DNA of 64,000 nucleotides from Onthoplasma sp045637825. Its GTDB lineage: Bacteria > Bacillota > Clostridia > Christensenellales > UBA1242. Both the position numbers and the translations under genes were made by a program. The notes under the pieces were generated by a model. The model was not told the DNA's origin. It was given only the letters and a program-made list of their open reading frames with translations, and did no database searches. The stretch is from positions 1-64,000 of the forward strand of contig JAZUAD010000005.1 in NCBI GenBank assembly GCA_045637825.1, read 5' to 3'. This document shows, one piece after another, positions 52,464-58,927 of this stretch (its first letter is position 1; every line of letters starts with the position of its first letter).

Positions 52464-52733
52464 TTAGTTTTCATAATACAAATTGTCAGGATTGTTTAAT
52501 TTTATATTATATTGTTTGATTAACGGAAAGTATTCTTGCCACATATAGTTGCGAACGGGCATTGGTTTATGAGATTTAAAATAAAACACCATTGACGGTT
52601 TGATATTGTTGTATTTGTATAATAGACTTACACCTAAACAATCCCCACTTTTTATCAAACTTTTAATTTTTGCGTGATAATTAAAATATGACATATTGCT
52701 AGTGTTTGCAGTATGGTTATTTTTATTAAACAT
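52464..52733 (-). CDS. Small unknown protein
   Basis: 89 residues from the ATG at 52733. Not recognised. The core IKSLIKSGDCLGVSLLYKYN, then SMVFYFKSHKPMPVRNYMWQ and EYFPLIKQYNIKLNN, look like a folded protein with mixed helix and strand, and the frame is bounded by terminators. No ribosome binding site is visible for this ATG, an upstream TTG or the inner ATG at 52694, so the start is uncertain. Confidence 0.45.
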   Translation of the reverse strand: MFNKNNHTANTSNMSYFNYHAKIKSLIKSGDCLGVSLLYKYNNIKPSMVFYFKSHKPMPVRNYMWQEYFPLIKQYNIKLNNPDNLYYEN

Positions 52734-52744
52734 AATCAAATTGC

Positions 52745-52772
52745 TTGACTTTATTTAATGTTTTTTTATACT
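52745..52772 (+). promoter_or_regulatory. Promoter of the unknown three-gene operon
   Basis: -35 TTGACT (52745-52750), 16-bp spacer, -10 TATACT (52767-52772). AGGGAGG follows, six bases before the ATG at 52794. Confidence 0.65.
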
Positions 52773-52793
52773 TAAAATTAAGGGAGGAAGGAG

Positions 52794-53045
52794 ATGAATT
52801 TGGATTTAACAATCGAAGGAGCAATTTATGACAAATTTGCTTATGGCGAAGATGAGATTGTAGTGTTAAACAATCGCAATAGTGAAGATGAGTTTAAAAA
52901 TCTACTATTGCTAGGAAAAGTGGTTAATACCTCGATAGGCAACTTTATTTATCCAGTATCTAAAGATAAATATGATGAAATTGCTGAATATTATTTGAAT
53001 TTAAAAGAAGCATTTTTGTTAGGGGGAGATGAAATAGATGAGTAA
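52794..53045 (+). CDS. Unknown protein, first gene of a three-gene operon
   Basis: 83 residues, acidic, not recognised. It starts NLDLTIEGAIYDKFAYGEDE and ends in a helix NLKEAFLLGGDEIDE. No TM, no Cys. Strong AGGGAGG site. Its last codons overlap the next gene by eight bases, so the two are translationally coupled and probably made in similar amounts, as for subunits of one complex. Confidence 0.7.
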   Translation: MNLDLTIEGAIYDKFAYGEDEIVVLNNRNSEDEFKNLLLLGKVVNTSIGNFIYPVSKDKYDEIAEYYLNLKEAFLLGGDEIDE

Positions 53046-53460
53046 TGTTCCTGAAAAATTAAAAAAAGAATTAAATGAAAGAATATCGGTATTGCAAACA
53101 CTTGAAGCATATTTATTTGAAGCAATGCAAATCAATGAAATAGATGTTAAGACTTATTACAGAGTAACTTCAGCAATAAGGCAAATGATTATTTCGTATA
53201 AAGTTAGTCAACGTTTTGAAAAGATGTTTAATGAATATAGAATTTCGTTAGAGTCGTTAAATGAAATACAAGCAATGGCTAAACCATATGAGGTTGACCC
53301 TTATAATATAGAGGTTAAGATTTGTATAGATATCGTTAGAAGAATGTTGACAGAATATGTAAATGCAGTTATGAAACGTAAAGAACATCAAATGATAGAA
53401 GCTGATGTAGACAAATTGTTATCGGCAATAGCTAAAGTAAATAAAATATTAGGTTTTTAA
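53038..53460 (+). CDS. Unknown helical protein, second gene of the operon
   Basis: 140 residues, almost entirely alpha-helical, with heptad-like stretches (KLKKELNERISVLQTLEAYL, KICIDIVRRMLTEYVNAVMK), balanced charge, one Cys, no TM. Not recognised. The AGGGGG site lies inside the upstream gene. Probably a coiled-coil-forming partner of its neighbours. Confidence 0.7.
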   Translation: MSNVPEKLKKELNERISVLQTLEAYLFEAMQINEIDVKTYYRVTSAIRQMIISYKVSQRFEKMFNEYRISLESLNEIQAMAKPYEVDPYNIEVKICIDIVRRMLTEYVNAVMKRKEHQMIEADVDKLLSAIAKVNKILGF

Positions 53461-53476
53461 TTAGGAGGATAAAATT

Positions 53477-54580
53477 ATGGCAGAAAAAGAATATTTTCAA
53501 ATTAAAAATGAATCATATTCAACTATACCTTTTGTGAGAGATAGACAAGACGAAATGTATTTAAGTGTTGTAAAAAAAGAATTACAAGAAGTTATTGAGA
53601 GAAGTAAATCGTACTCAAGTGCAAAAGAGCGAGTAGGCAAAGTTCTTAATGAAGTATACAAACATCAAAAATTAGAGAATAAAAAATCTCCTGAGAGTTT
53701 GATTGAGTTTGTAGATGAAGCGTTACAAGATAAGTTTAATAGAAAAGATAAATTTGAATATGTTCCAGAAAAAAGTATGGACTTAGATGTTCAAGTGAAT
53801 AGGTATTCAATATTGCCTTTTGTTAAAAAAAGACAATTAGAACTAAATGAAGATTTAATAATCAAAGGATCAAAAATCTTAGAAATGTCAGGCAATGAAT
53901 TGGTTAAAGCGTATATTAGTGAATTAGAGACTGCTAAGGAAGAGGGGCGCAAACCTTATAGGACAATACTTGACGCTATTGAAAAAAGGAAGATAGAACT
54001 TGTTCAAAACTCAAAAGGGACAATTGGTAGACTTACATCCATTAATAAGGGAGTGCTTGATTCTAGAGAGGCGGAAATGCTTTCTAGAGCTAAACACAAT
54101 TTGCAACTTTTGGTTTTCTCAGTTAAAGGAGATATGGATTATTCAAAGTCTTCAAAAACAAGAGAAAGCGAATTGGAATCTGAAATTAGTATTGTAAAAT
54201 TTTGTGATAAAACATGGCAAATCAAGGATAATCCTGTGTCTATGAAAAAGTTTATAGAAAAGGAACTTGAAAGATTGGCTGAGGAGATGTCTAATCAAAC
54301 AGAATATATGGAATTTTTGAGCAAAAAATTGACTAAAGAGGAACAACAAGAAAAAATTGAATTAGATAAAACAAGACAATGGCAAGAAAAAAGATTAAAA
54401 GAAATTAAAGAAACTGCTGAAAAAATAAGCAAGCCAACATTAGAATCAGATAGGATAAAAACAATTACTGAAAATGCGATAAAAGAACGACAAGCTAAAG
54501 AAGACCGAGAAAGATTTGGAGATGATGATATATTTGAAAATGGTGGTTCAATTTCAGATAGGGCGGGAGTTAGTAAATAA
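53477..54580 (+). CDS. Unknown coiled-coil protein with an internal repeat, third gene of the operon
   Basis: 367 residues, not recognised. A repeated element occurs at 14-24 (YSTIPFVRDRQ) and 110-120 (YSILPFVKKRQ), 96 residues apart, suggesting two copies of a domain of about 95 residues that starts with Y-S-x-h-P-F-V-+-x-R-Q. The C-terminal 120 residues are a long charged helix (EQQEKIELDKTRQWQEKRLK), probably coiled coil, ending in a polar tail. AGGAGG lies upstream. Arginine is almost always AGA or CGA here, whereas neighbouring core genes use CGT, so the operon may be acquired or weakly expressed. Confidence 0.7.
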   Translation: MAEKEYFQIKNESYSTIPFVRDRQDEMYLSVVKKELQEVIERSKSYSSAKERVGKVLNEVYKHQKLENKKSPESLIEFVDEALQDKFNRKDKFEYVPEKSMDLDVQVNRYSILPFVKKRQLELNEDLIIKGSKILEMSGNELVKAYISELETAKEEGRKPYRTILDAIEKRKIELVQNSKGTIGRLTSINKGVLDSREAEMLSRAKHNLQLLVFSVKGDMDYSKSSKTRESELESEISIVKFCDKTWQIKDNPVSMKKFIEKELERLAEEMSNQTEYMEFLSKKLTKEEQQEKIELDKTRQWQEKRLKEIKETAEKISKPTLESDRIKTITENAIKERQAKEDRERFGDDDIFENGGSISDRAGVSK

Positions 54581-54588
54581 TTGATAAT

Positions 54589-54622
54589 AAAAAAGATGGT
54601 TGAAATATATCATCTTTTTTAT
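54589..54622 (+). terminator. Terminator of the three-gene operon
   Basis: 10-bp stem AAAAAAGATG/CATCTTTTTT (54589-54598 and 54611-54620) with a 12-base loop. Confidence 0.8.
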
Positions 54623-54623
54623 A

Positions 54624-54639
54624 TAAACGCTAGCGTTTA
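54624..54639. repeat. Perfect 16-bp palindrome
   Basis: TAAACGCTAGCGTTTA reads identically on both strands. Its centre is GC-rich, which is unusual in this AT-rich gap. It lies right after the operon terminator and about 65 bases before the next promoter; a binding site for a dimeric protein is possible. Confidence 0.95.
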
Positions 54640-54689
54640 CACATAATTTATATTTTCAACATATATTGACAATAGATAAAATTAAAAAA

Positions 54690-54733
54690 ATTGGCACTAA
54701 GTGTTTGCCAATAAGAAAAATGTATGATATAAT
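54690..54733 (+). promoter_or_regulatory. Promoter with overlapping inverted repeat for the 54758 gene
   Basis: -35 TTGCCA (54705-54710), 17-bp spacer, perfect TATAAT (54728-54733) with TATGA extended element. A perfect inverted repeat ATTGGCA-9-TGCCAAT (54690-54696 and 54706-54712) covers the -35, as expected of a repressor operator. Confidence 0.7.
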
Positions 54734-54757
54734 ACAATTAATTACAAGGAGATTGTT

Positions 54758-55408
54758 ATGGAAAAAAATAATTTTAATAAGGCATACATATATATTATTG
54801 CTATGTTTGCAATAGGTATTGCAATATCTAATATTATTTCATTTTTTGGTGGAGTTGGATTTGCGCTTGTTGGCTTTTCAATATTGTTAATACTAGCAAT
54901 AGCAAATATTTTAAAAGATGAGCAAAACAAAAAACGTTTTGGCGATTTGTTTGTGTTGATTGCAATAGAATTTTTATTGTTGATTATTCTATTTTTTGCT
55001 TTTGACTTTAATCTAAACGGAATTACTAGCAAGTTCCCATTTGTTATGCGTAATATTTGTGGCATTTACTCACTGATTGCTATTGGTTATGTTGTATTTA
55101 GATATATTAGTGAAGTAAAGGGCAAACGTTATACTTTTGTTGAATATATATTAGGAAACCATATTGCACAACCTAAGGATAAAAAAGTAAAACCTAGCAA
55201 GCAAGAAATTAAAAAGAATAAAGAATTGGAAAATGGTACTCTTGCTCCAAAGCCAAGTTCTATTGATTTGGGTAGTGTTGAAGATTTGTCAGCGGAAGAA
55301 AATAATGAAGATGAAATAGAAGAAAATGAAGGCAAGACTGAAGAAAAAACCGAACCTTCCAAAACTGAGCCAGAACGTCCAGCAAATAGAACCAGTTATT
55401 GGTATTAG
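54758..55408 (+). CDS. Unknown four-TM protein with acidic tail
   Basis: 216 residues: hydrophobic helices at about 9-30, 33-50, 62-84 and 95-113, then a cytoplasmic-type tail of about 95 residues that is first Lys-rich, then Glu-rich (about 165-205). Not recognised. AAGGAGA lies upstream of the ATG. Its layout, TM bundle plus charged tail, resembles the protein at 58318 in reverse order, but the sequences do not match. Confidence 0.7.
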   Translation: MEKNNFNKAYIYIIAMFAIGIAISNIISFFGGVGFALVGFSILLILAIANILKDEQNKKRFGDLFVLIAIEFLLLIILFFAFDFNLNGITSKFPFVMRNICGIYSLIAIGYVVFRYISEVKGKRYTFVEYILGNHIAQPKDKKVKPSKQEIKKNKELENGTLAPKPSSIDLGSVEDLSAEENNEDEIEENEGKTEEKTEPSKTEPERPANRTSYWY

Positions 55409-55445
55409 TTGGGTGGTTGGGTTTATAAGGTAATTAAAAACTATT

Positions 55446-55487
55446 AAAATTGCTTAAAATTTTTAAAATTTGGGCAATTTTTTTTAA
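55446..55487 (+). terminator. Probable terminator after the 54758 gene
   Basis: AAAATTGC/GCAATTTT (55446-55453 and 55474-55481) enclosing an AT-rich inner hairpin, then a T8 run. It lies immediately before the rpmG promoter. Confidence 0.65.
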
Positions 55488-55494
55488 AATCGTG

Positions 55495-55523
55495 TTGACA
55501 TCATATTAAATATATGGTATAGT
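55495..55523 (+). promoter_or_regulatory. Promoter of the rpmG-secE-nusG operon
   Basis: Perfect TTGACA (55495-55500), 17-bp spacer, -10 TATAGT (55518-55523). Confidence 0.85.
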
Positions 55524-55535
55524 ATATGCGTAAGT

Positions 55536-55557
55536 AACACCGCAAAGGTGTTTTTTT
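55536..55557 (+). terminator. Leader hairpin with T run ahead of rpmG (candidate attenuator)
   Basis: Stem AACACC/GGTGTT (55536-55541 and 55547-55552), loop GCAAA, T7 from 55551. It lies within about 10 bases of the expected transcription start, and the AGGAGA ribosome binding site begins directly at the end of the T run. It could end transcription early or mask the binding site. Confidence 0.6.
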
Positions 55558-55569
55558 AGGAGAAAAATT

Positions 55570-55740
55570 ATGGCAAAGAAAGCAAAAACTAAAACAGCAA
55601 AGATAACTCTTGCTTGTACAGAATGTAAGCGTAGAAATTATGATACAACTAAAAACACTGCTGAACATCCAGACAGGGTTGAATTAAATAAATATTGTAG
55701 TTTCTGTAAAAAACACACAGTTCACAAAGAAACAAAATAG
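55570..55740 (+). CDS. rpmG: 50S ribosomal protein L33
   Basis: 56 residues, zinc-binding C+ form with C16-x2-C19 and C43-x2-C46. KITLACTECKRRNYDTTKN and RVELNKYCSFCKKHTVHKET are standard L33. The N-terminal KKAKTKTA is slightly longer than usual. AGGAGA lies eight bases upstream. First gene of rpmG-secE-nusG, the common Bacillota order. TAG stop. Confidence 0.95.
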   Translation: MAKKAKTKTAKITLACTECKRRNYDTTKNTAEHPDRVELNKYCSFCKKHTVHKETK

Positions 55741-55749
55741 GAGATAGTT

Positions 55750-56091
55750 ATGGCAAATAATGAAGAAATTAGCCAAGATGTAAAGGTTGAGGAAGCTCAA
55801 CCAGTTTCTGCTGAAAATCAATCTGTTAAAACTGAAGTGAAGGCAGTAAAGGTTAAGGAAGAAACCAAAAAGGCGGACAAGTCAAAAGATAAAAAGAAAA
55901 AAGAAAAGAAACAAGGCAAAATTTCTAAGAAATTAAAGGAAACTAGCTCAGAACTTAAAAAGGTTACTTGGCCTAAATTTGGTACAGTGCTTAAACAAAC
56001 AGGTGTTGTTTTAGCAGTTACTGCAGCATTCTTGTTAGTAGTATTTGGTATTGATAGACTTTGTAGCTGGCTAGTCGGCTTCATAGTGTAG
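55750..56091 (+). CDS. secE: Preprotein translocase subunit SecE
   Basis: 113 residues. The C-terminal 60 residues are the conserved SecE core (KLKETSSELKKVTWPKFGTV amphipathic helix near 58-77, then one TM helix). The N-terminal half is a Lys/Glu-rich low-complexity extension, longer than in the usual protein of about 60-75 residues. It clamps SecY in the membrane. AGGAGA lies upstream; it sits nine bases after rpmG. TAG stop. Confidence 0.92.
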   Translation: MANNEEISQDVKVEEAQPVSAENQSVKTEVKAVKVKEETKKADKSKDKKKKEKKQGKISKKLKETSSELKKVTWPKFGTVLKQTGVVLAVTAAFLLVVFGIDRLCSWLVGFIV

Positions 56092-56104
56092 TAAGGAGAA
56101 AGTT

Positions 56105-56644
56105 ATGGCATTGGAAAAAAATATTGATACCGAACCTAGGTGGTATGTATTAAAGACTTTTGCAGGATACGAAAGTGTTGCTAAACAAAACTTGGAGCAA
56201 ACTGTTAGCAAATATAACCTTGAGGACCGTATTTTTGACATAGTTATTCCTATGGAAGATGTATTGGAAGAAAAACGTGGTAAAAAAGTGCTAGTACCTA
56301 AAAAGATGATGCCAGGATACATCATTGTAAAAATGATTTATGGTGATGATATTTGGCACGCAGTTACTCGTACACAATATGTATCAAGTTTTGTGGGTCC
56401 TAAAGGTCGTCCTGTATGTATTACTGAAGATGAAGTTGCTCGTTTAGGTTTAGGTAAAGTTTCGGTTAATATTGACATTAATATTGGAGATATTATTGAA
56501 ATTTTAGATGGTCCGCTTGCATCATTTGTTGGAAAAGTAAGTGAAATTGATAAAGAAAACTTAAAACTAAAAGCTATTGTTGAAATGTTTGGACGTGATT
56601 CAACAGTTGAATTGAGTTATAACCAAGTTAGAGTCAAAAACTAA
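56105..56644 (+). CDS. nusG: Transcription termination/antitermination protein NusG
   Basis: 179 residues. NGN domain at 10-115 (WYVLKTFAGYESVAKQNLEQ, MMPGYIIVKM, VSSFVGPKGRPV) and a C-terminal KOW domain (ASFVGKVSEIDKENLKLKAI, MFGRDSTVELSYNQVR). It binds RNA polymerase and affects pausing, Rho and ribosome coupling. AAGGAG lies upstream; 13 bases after secE. Confidence 0.97.
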   Translation: MALEKNIDTEPRWYVLKTFAGYESVAKQNLEQTVSKYNLEDRIFDIVIPMEDVLEEKRGKKVLVPKKMMPGYIIVKMIYGDDIWHAVTRTQYVSSFVGPKGRPVCITEDEVARLGLGKVSVNIDINIGDIIEILDGPLASFVGKVSEIDKENLKLKAIVEMFGRDSTVELSYNQVRVKN

Positions 56645-56671
56645 TCAATAAAAATTCTGGGGGATATGATT

Positions 56672-56962
56672 ATGGATAAAAATATGCAAGTTTCAGAAGG
56701 GTTAAATAGTTTATATAGTAATACTCTTACTCAATTTATGAATATTCAAATGGCTGTTAATTCTAAACAATTAACAACACAACAAGCAACCACTATGTTG
56801 CGAAATGTGGCAAATATGGTAAAAATAGGTGCGCCAGCTTTTTTAAAGACAGAAGGTGTTGATAAGTATCTATTAGACCAATATAAGAAAGGTTTTGAAG
56901 ACTTAAATAGTCAAATGAAAGATTATTTGGAGAAAGAATTATCACCTATAAAGAATTTGTAA
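56672..56962 (+). CDS. Unknown small helical protein between nusG and rplK
   Basis: 96 residues from the ATG at 56672, with CTGGGGGA at normal spacing; an in-frame ATG at 56666 is too close to that site. Helical, Gln/Asn/Met-rich, no Cys, no TM: NSLYSNTLTQFMNIQMAVNS, then QQATTMLRNVANMVKIGAPA, then a C-terminal LNSQMKDYLEKELS. Not recognised. It sits inside one of the most conserved ribosomal-protein neighbourhoods, 27 bases after nusG, so it should be made at high level. Confidence 0.65.
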   Translation: MDKNMQVSEGLNSLYSNTLTQFMNIQMAVNSKQLTTQQATTMLRNVANMVKIGAPAFLKTEGVDKYLLDQYKKGFEDLNSQMKDYLEKELSPIKNL

Positions 56963-56989
56963 AAAAAGGAAATGCATCAGCCTTAAAGA

Positions 56990-57041
56990 GAGCATTTGTG
57001 GGAGATGGAAAATCTTTTTAATTCCATCACAAGAACCACAG
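56990..57041 (+). promoter_or_regulatory. Candidate L1-binding leader ahead of rplK
   Basis: Hairpin TTGT-GGGA-GATGGAA / TTCCATC-ACAA (56996-57010 and 57022-57032): two stems with an unpaired GGGA on one side only. L1 represses its own rplK-rplA operon by binding an asymmetric-loop stem that imitates its 23S site, and the position fits. The exact consensus was not checked. Confidence 0.5.
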
Positions 57042-57061
57042 CCATATAGGAGGAGAATTTT

Positions 57062-57490
57062 ATGGCAAAGAAAGTAAATAGTATTGTCAAGATTCAAATT
57101 CCAGCCGGTAAGGCAACACCAGCTCCACCAATTGGTTCAGTATTAGGACCTAAGGGTATTAATATTGCTGGATTTGTAAAGGAATTTAATGACAGAACAG
57201 CTAGTCAAGCTGGATTCATCATTCCTTGTGTAATCACAATTTATGATGACAGAACATTTAGCTTTGTGCTAAAGACACCACCTGCAGCGGTTTTAATCCG
57301 TAAGGAAGCAGGAATTGAAAAGGGTAGCGGAAAACCTAATAAGGACAAGGTTGCTAAATTGACTAAGTCTCAAATCCGTAAAATTGCAGAATTAAAGATG
57401 CCTGACTTAAATGCAAGCAGTATTGAAAATGCTATGAGCATGATTGCTGGTACAGCACGTAGTATGGGCGTTCAAGTAGTGGAGGATTAG
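57062..57490 (+). CDS. rplK: 50S ribosomal protein L11
   Basis: 142 residues. The N-terminal PAGKATPAPPIGSVLGPKGI segment near 14-33 binds factor G and thiostrepton-type ligands; GSGKPNKDKVAKLTKSQIRK and a C-terminal 23S-binding domain follow. AGGAGGAG precedes the ATG. It sits two bases before rplA. TAG stop. Confidence 0.97.
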   Translation: MAKKVNSIVKIQIPAGKATPAPPIGSVLGPKGINIAGFVKEFNDRTASQAGFIIPCVITIYDDRTFSFVLKTPPAAVLIRKEAGIEKGSGKPNKDKVAKLTKSQIRKIAELKMPDLNASSIENAMSMIAGTARSMGVQVVED

Positions 57491-57491
57491 T

Positions 57492-58175
57492 ATGAGTAAG
57501 AGATATATTGAAAGTGCTAAACTTGTTGACAAAACTAAAGCTTACGATGCTACTGAAGCTATGAAGCTAGTTGTTGACACTGCTAAGGCTAAATTTGATG
57601 AAAGTATTGAACTACACGTTCGTTTGGGCGTTGATGGTCGTAACGCTGACCAACAAGTTCGTGGCGTAGTAGTATTGCCAGAAGGAACTGGTAAAAATGT
57701 TAAAGTTTTGGTTATCGCTAAAGGTGATAAGGCAGACGAAGCTAAGGCTGCTGGTGCTGATATTGTAGGTGATGACGACATCGTTAAAAAGATTATGACT
57801 GAAAACTGGTTAGATTTTGACGTATGTATTACTACACCTGATATGATGGGTACTATTGGTCGTTGTGCTCGTATTCTAGGACCTAAAGGTTTAATGCCAA
57901 ACCCTAAGAGCGGAACAGTTACAACTGATGTAACTAAGGCTATCAAAGATGTTAAAGCTGGTAAAGTTGAATATCGTCTAGACAAAAATAACAATGTTCA
58001 CGTTATTATTGGTAAAGCAAGCTTTGGTGCTGATAGATTGGAAACAAACTTGCGTGCTGTTATGGGTGCTATTATCAAGGCTAAGCCTTCAAGCGCTAAG
58101 GGTACTTACTTGAAGAGCGTTTACGTTGCTTCAACTATGGGACCAAGCATCAAACTAAACTATAGTGAAAACTAA
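57492..58175 (+). CDS. rplA: 50S ribosomal protein L1
   Basis: 227 residues with standard two-domain L1: ESIELHVRLGVDGRNADQQV near 37-56, RGVVVLPEGTGK, the RILGPKGLMPNPKSGTV signature near 122-138 and a C-terminal KGTYLKSVYVASTMGP. It forms the L1 stalk and normally represses its own operon. Typical order continues with rplJ-rplL, but here a terminator follows. Confidence 0.97.
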   Translation: MSKRYIESAKLVDKTKAYDATEAMKLVVDTAKAKFDESIELHVRLGVDGRNADQQVRGVVVLPEGTGKNVKVLVIAKGDKADEAKAAGADIVGDDDIVKKIMTENWLDFDVCITTPDMMGTIGRCARILGPKGLMPNPKSGTVTTDVTKAIKDVKAGKVEYRLDKNNNVHVIIGKASFGADRLETNLRAVMGAIIKAKPSSAKGTYLKSVYVASTMGPSIKLNYSEN

Positions 58176-58183
58176 TAAAAATT

Positions 58184-58210
58184 ACCACAAGCTAAATCTT
58201 GTGGTTTTTT
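58184..58210 (+). terminator. Terminator of the rpmG-rplA operon
   Basis: 8-bp stem ACCACAAG/CTTGTGGT (58184-58191 and 58198-58205), loop CTAAAT, T6. Confidence 0.9.
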
Positions 58211-58264
58211 ATTTAATAAAAATGATTGCTTTATAATGTTTTTTTAAATTTTTTTAAAATTTAA

Positions 58265-58294
58265 TTGACTTTAAAGCGTGTTGTGCGTTACACT
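58265..58294 (+). promoter_or_regulatory. Promoter of the 58318 gene
   Basis: -35 TTGACT (58265-58270), 18-bp spacer, -10 TACACT (58289-58294). AAGGGGG precedes the ATG. Confidence 0.65.
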
Positions 58295-58317
58295 AAAAAT
58301 AATAAGGGGGATTTTAT

Positions 58318-58875
58318 ATGGAAAAAGAAAAGAAGATTGCGCCTAAAAAGACTGCTAAAAAGTCTGTTGCGCCAAAAACAATTGTAAAGTCAAGTGCAAA
58401 AACTATCAAAGCACCAGCAAAGGTAGAGGAAGTTAAAGCACCCGTTGCAGAAGCAAAGGTTGAAAAAGTAAACAAATTTAAGATGACTTTAAATCAAGAA
58501 TTTAATTTGCTTATAGGTTTGTTTAGCATTATTACAATTATTTCTTTTTGTTTTGCATTTCAAGGTGGCGAAGCTGAAATGGCTGGCTGGGACATATTCT
58601 TAAAGTCTGGAAGCTATTCTGGCGTGTTTAGAGCTTTGTTAATTGCATACGTTGCTACAATTATTATTGATTGTATTTTGGCTATTCCTGTGGCTAGCGA
58701 AAATGAAATATTAAATATTGTAGAAAAAGCATTGTATATGTTTACTATCGCAATAAATGCCATAACAATTGCAGTTTTACTAACTTTGATTTCTAATGTG
58801 GGTATAGGACTAATTATATTCTTTGTTATTTCAATAATAAGCGCTATTGTTAAGCTTGCAAGAATATATTCATAA
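58318..58875 (+). CDS. Unknown four-TM protein with Lys/Ala-rich N-terminal tail
   Basis: 185 residues: a histone-tail-like basic N terminus of about 57 residues (KKTAKKSVAPK repeats) and four hydrophobic helices at about 61-80, 103-123, 136-155 and 158-180. The short soluble loop QGGEAEMAGWDIFLKSGSYS lies between the first two. Not recognised. The basic tail should be cytoplasmic. Monocistronic with its own promoter and terminator. Confidence 0.7.
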   Translation: MEKEKKIAPKKTAKKSVAPKTIVKSSAKTIKAPAKVEEVKAPVAEAKVEKVNKFKMTLNQEFNLLIGLFSIITIISFCFAFQGGEAEMAGWDIFLKSGSYSGVFRALLIAYVATIIIDCILAIPVASENEILNIVEKALYMFTIAINAITIAVLLTLISNVGIGLIIFFVISIISAIVKLARIYS

Positions 58876-58889
58876 AAATAGAAAAATAA

Positions 58890-58925
58890 AAAAAACAGTA
58901 TCCATAATCGATACTGTTTTTTATT
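58890..58925. terminator. Bidirectional terminator
   Basis: Perfect 13-bp stem AAAAAACAGTATC/GATACTGTTTTTT (58890-58902 and 58910-58922), loop CATAATC. Shared by the convergent genes at 58318 and 58928. Confidence 0.95.
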
Positions 58926-58927
58926 AT

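Noticed and set aside
57542..57994. Minus-strand 150-codon frame inside rplA
   Set aside because: It is a shadow of a highly biased ribosomal-protein gene with no start signals.
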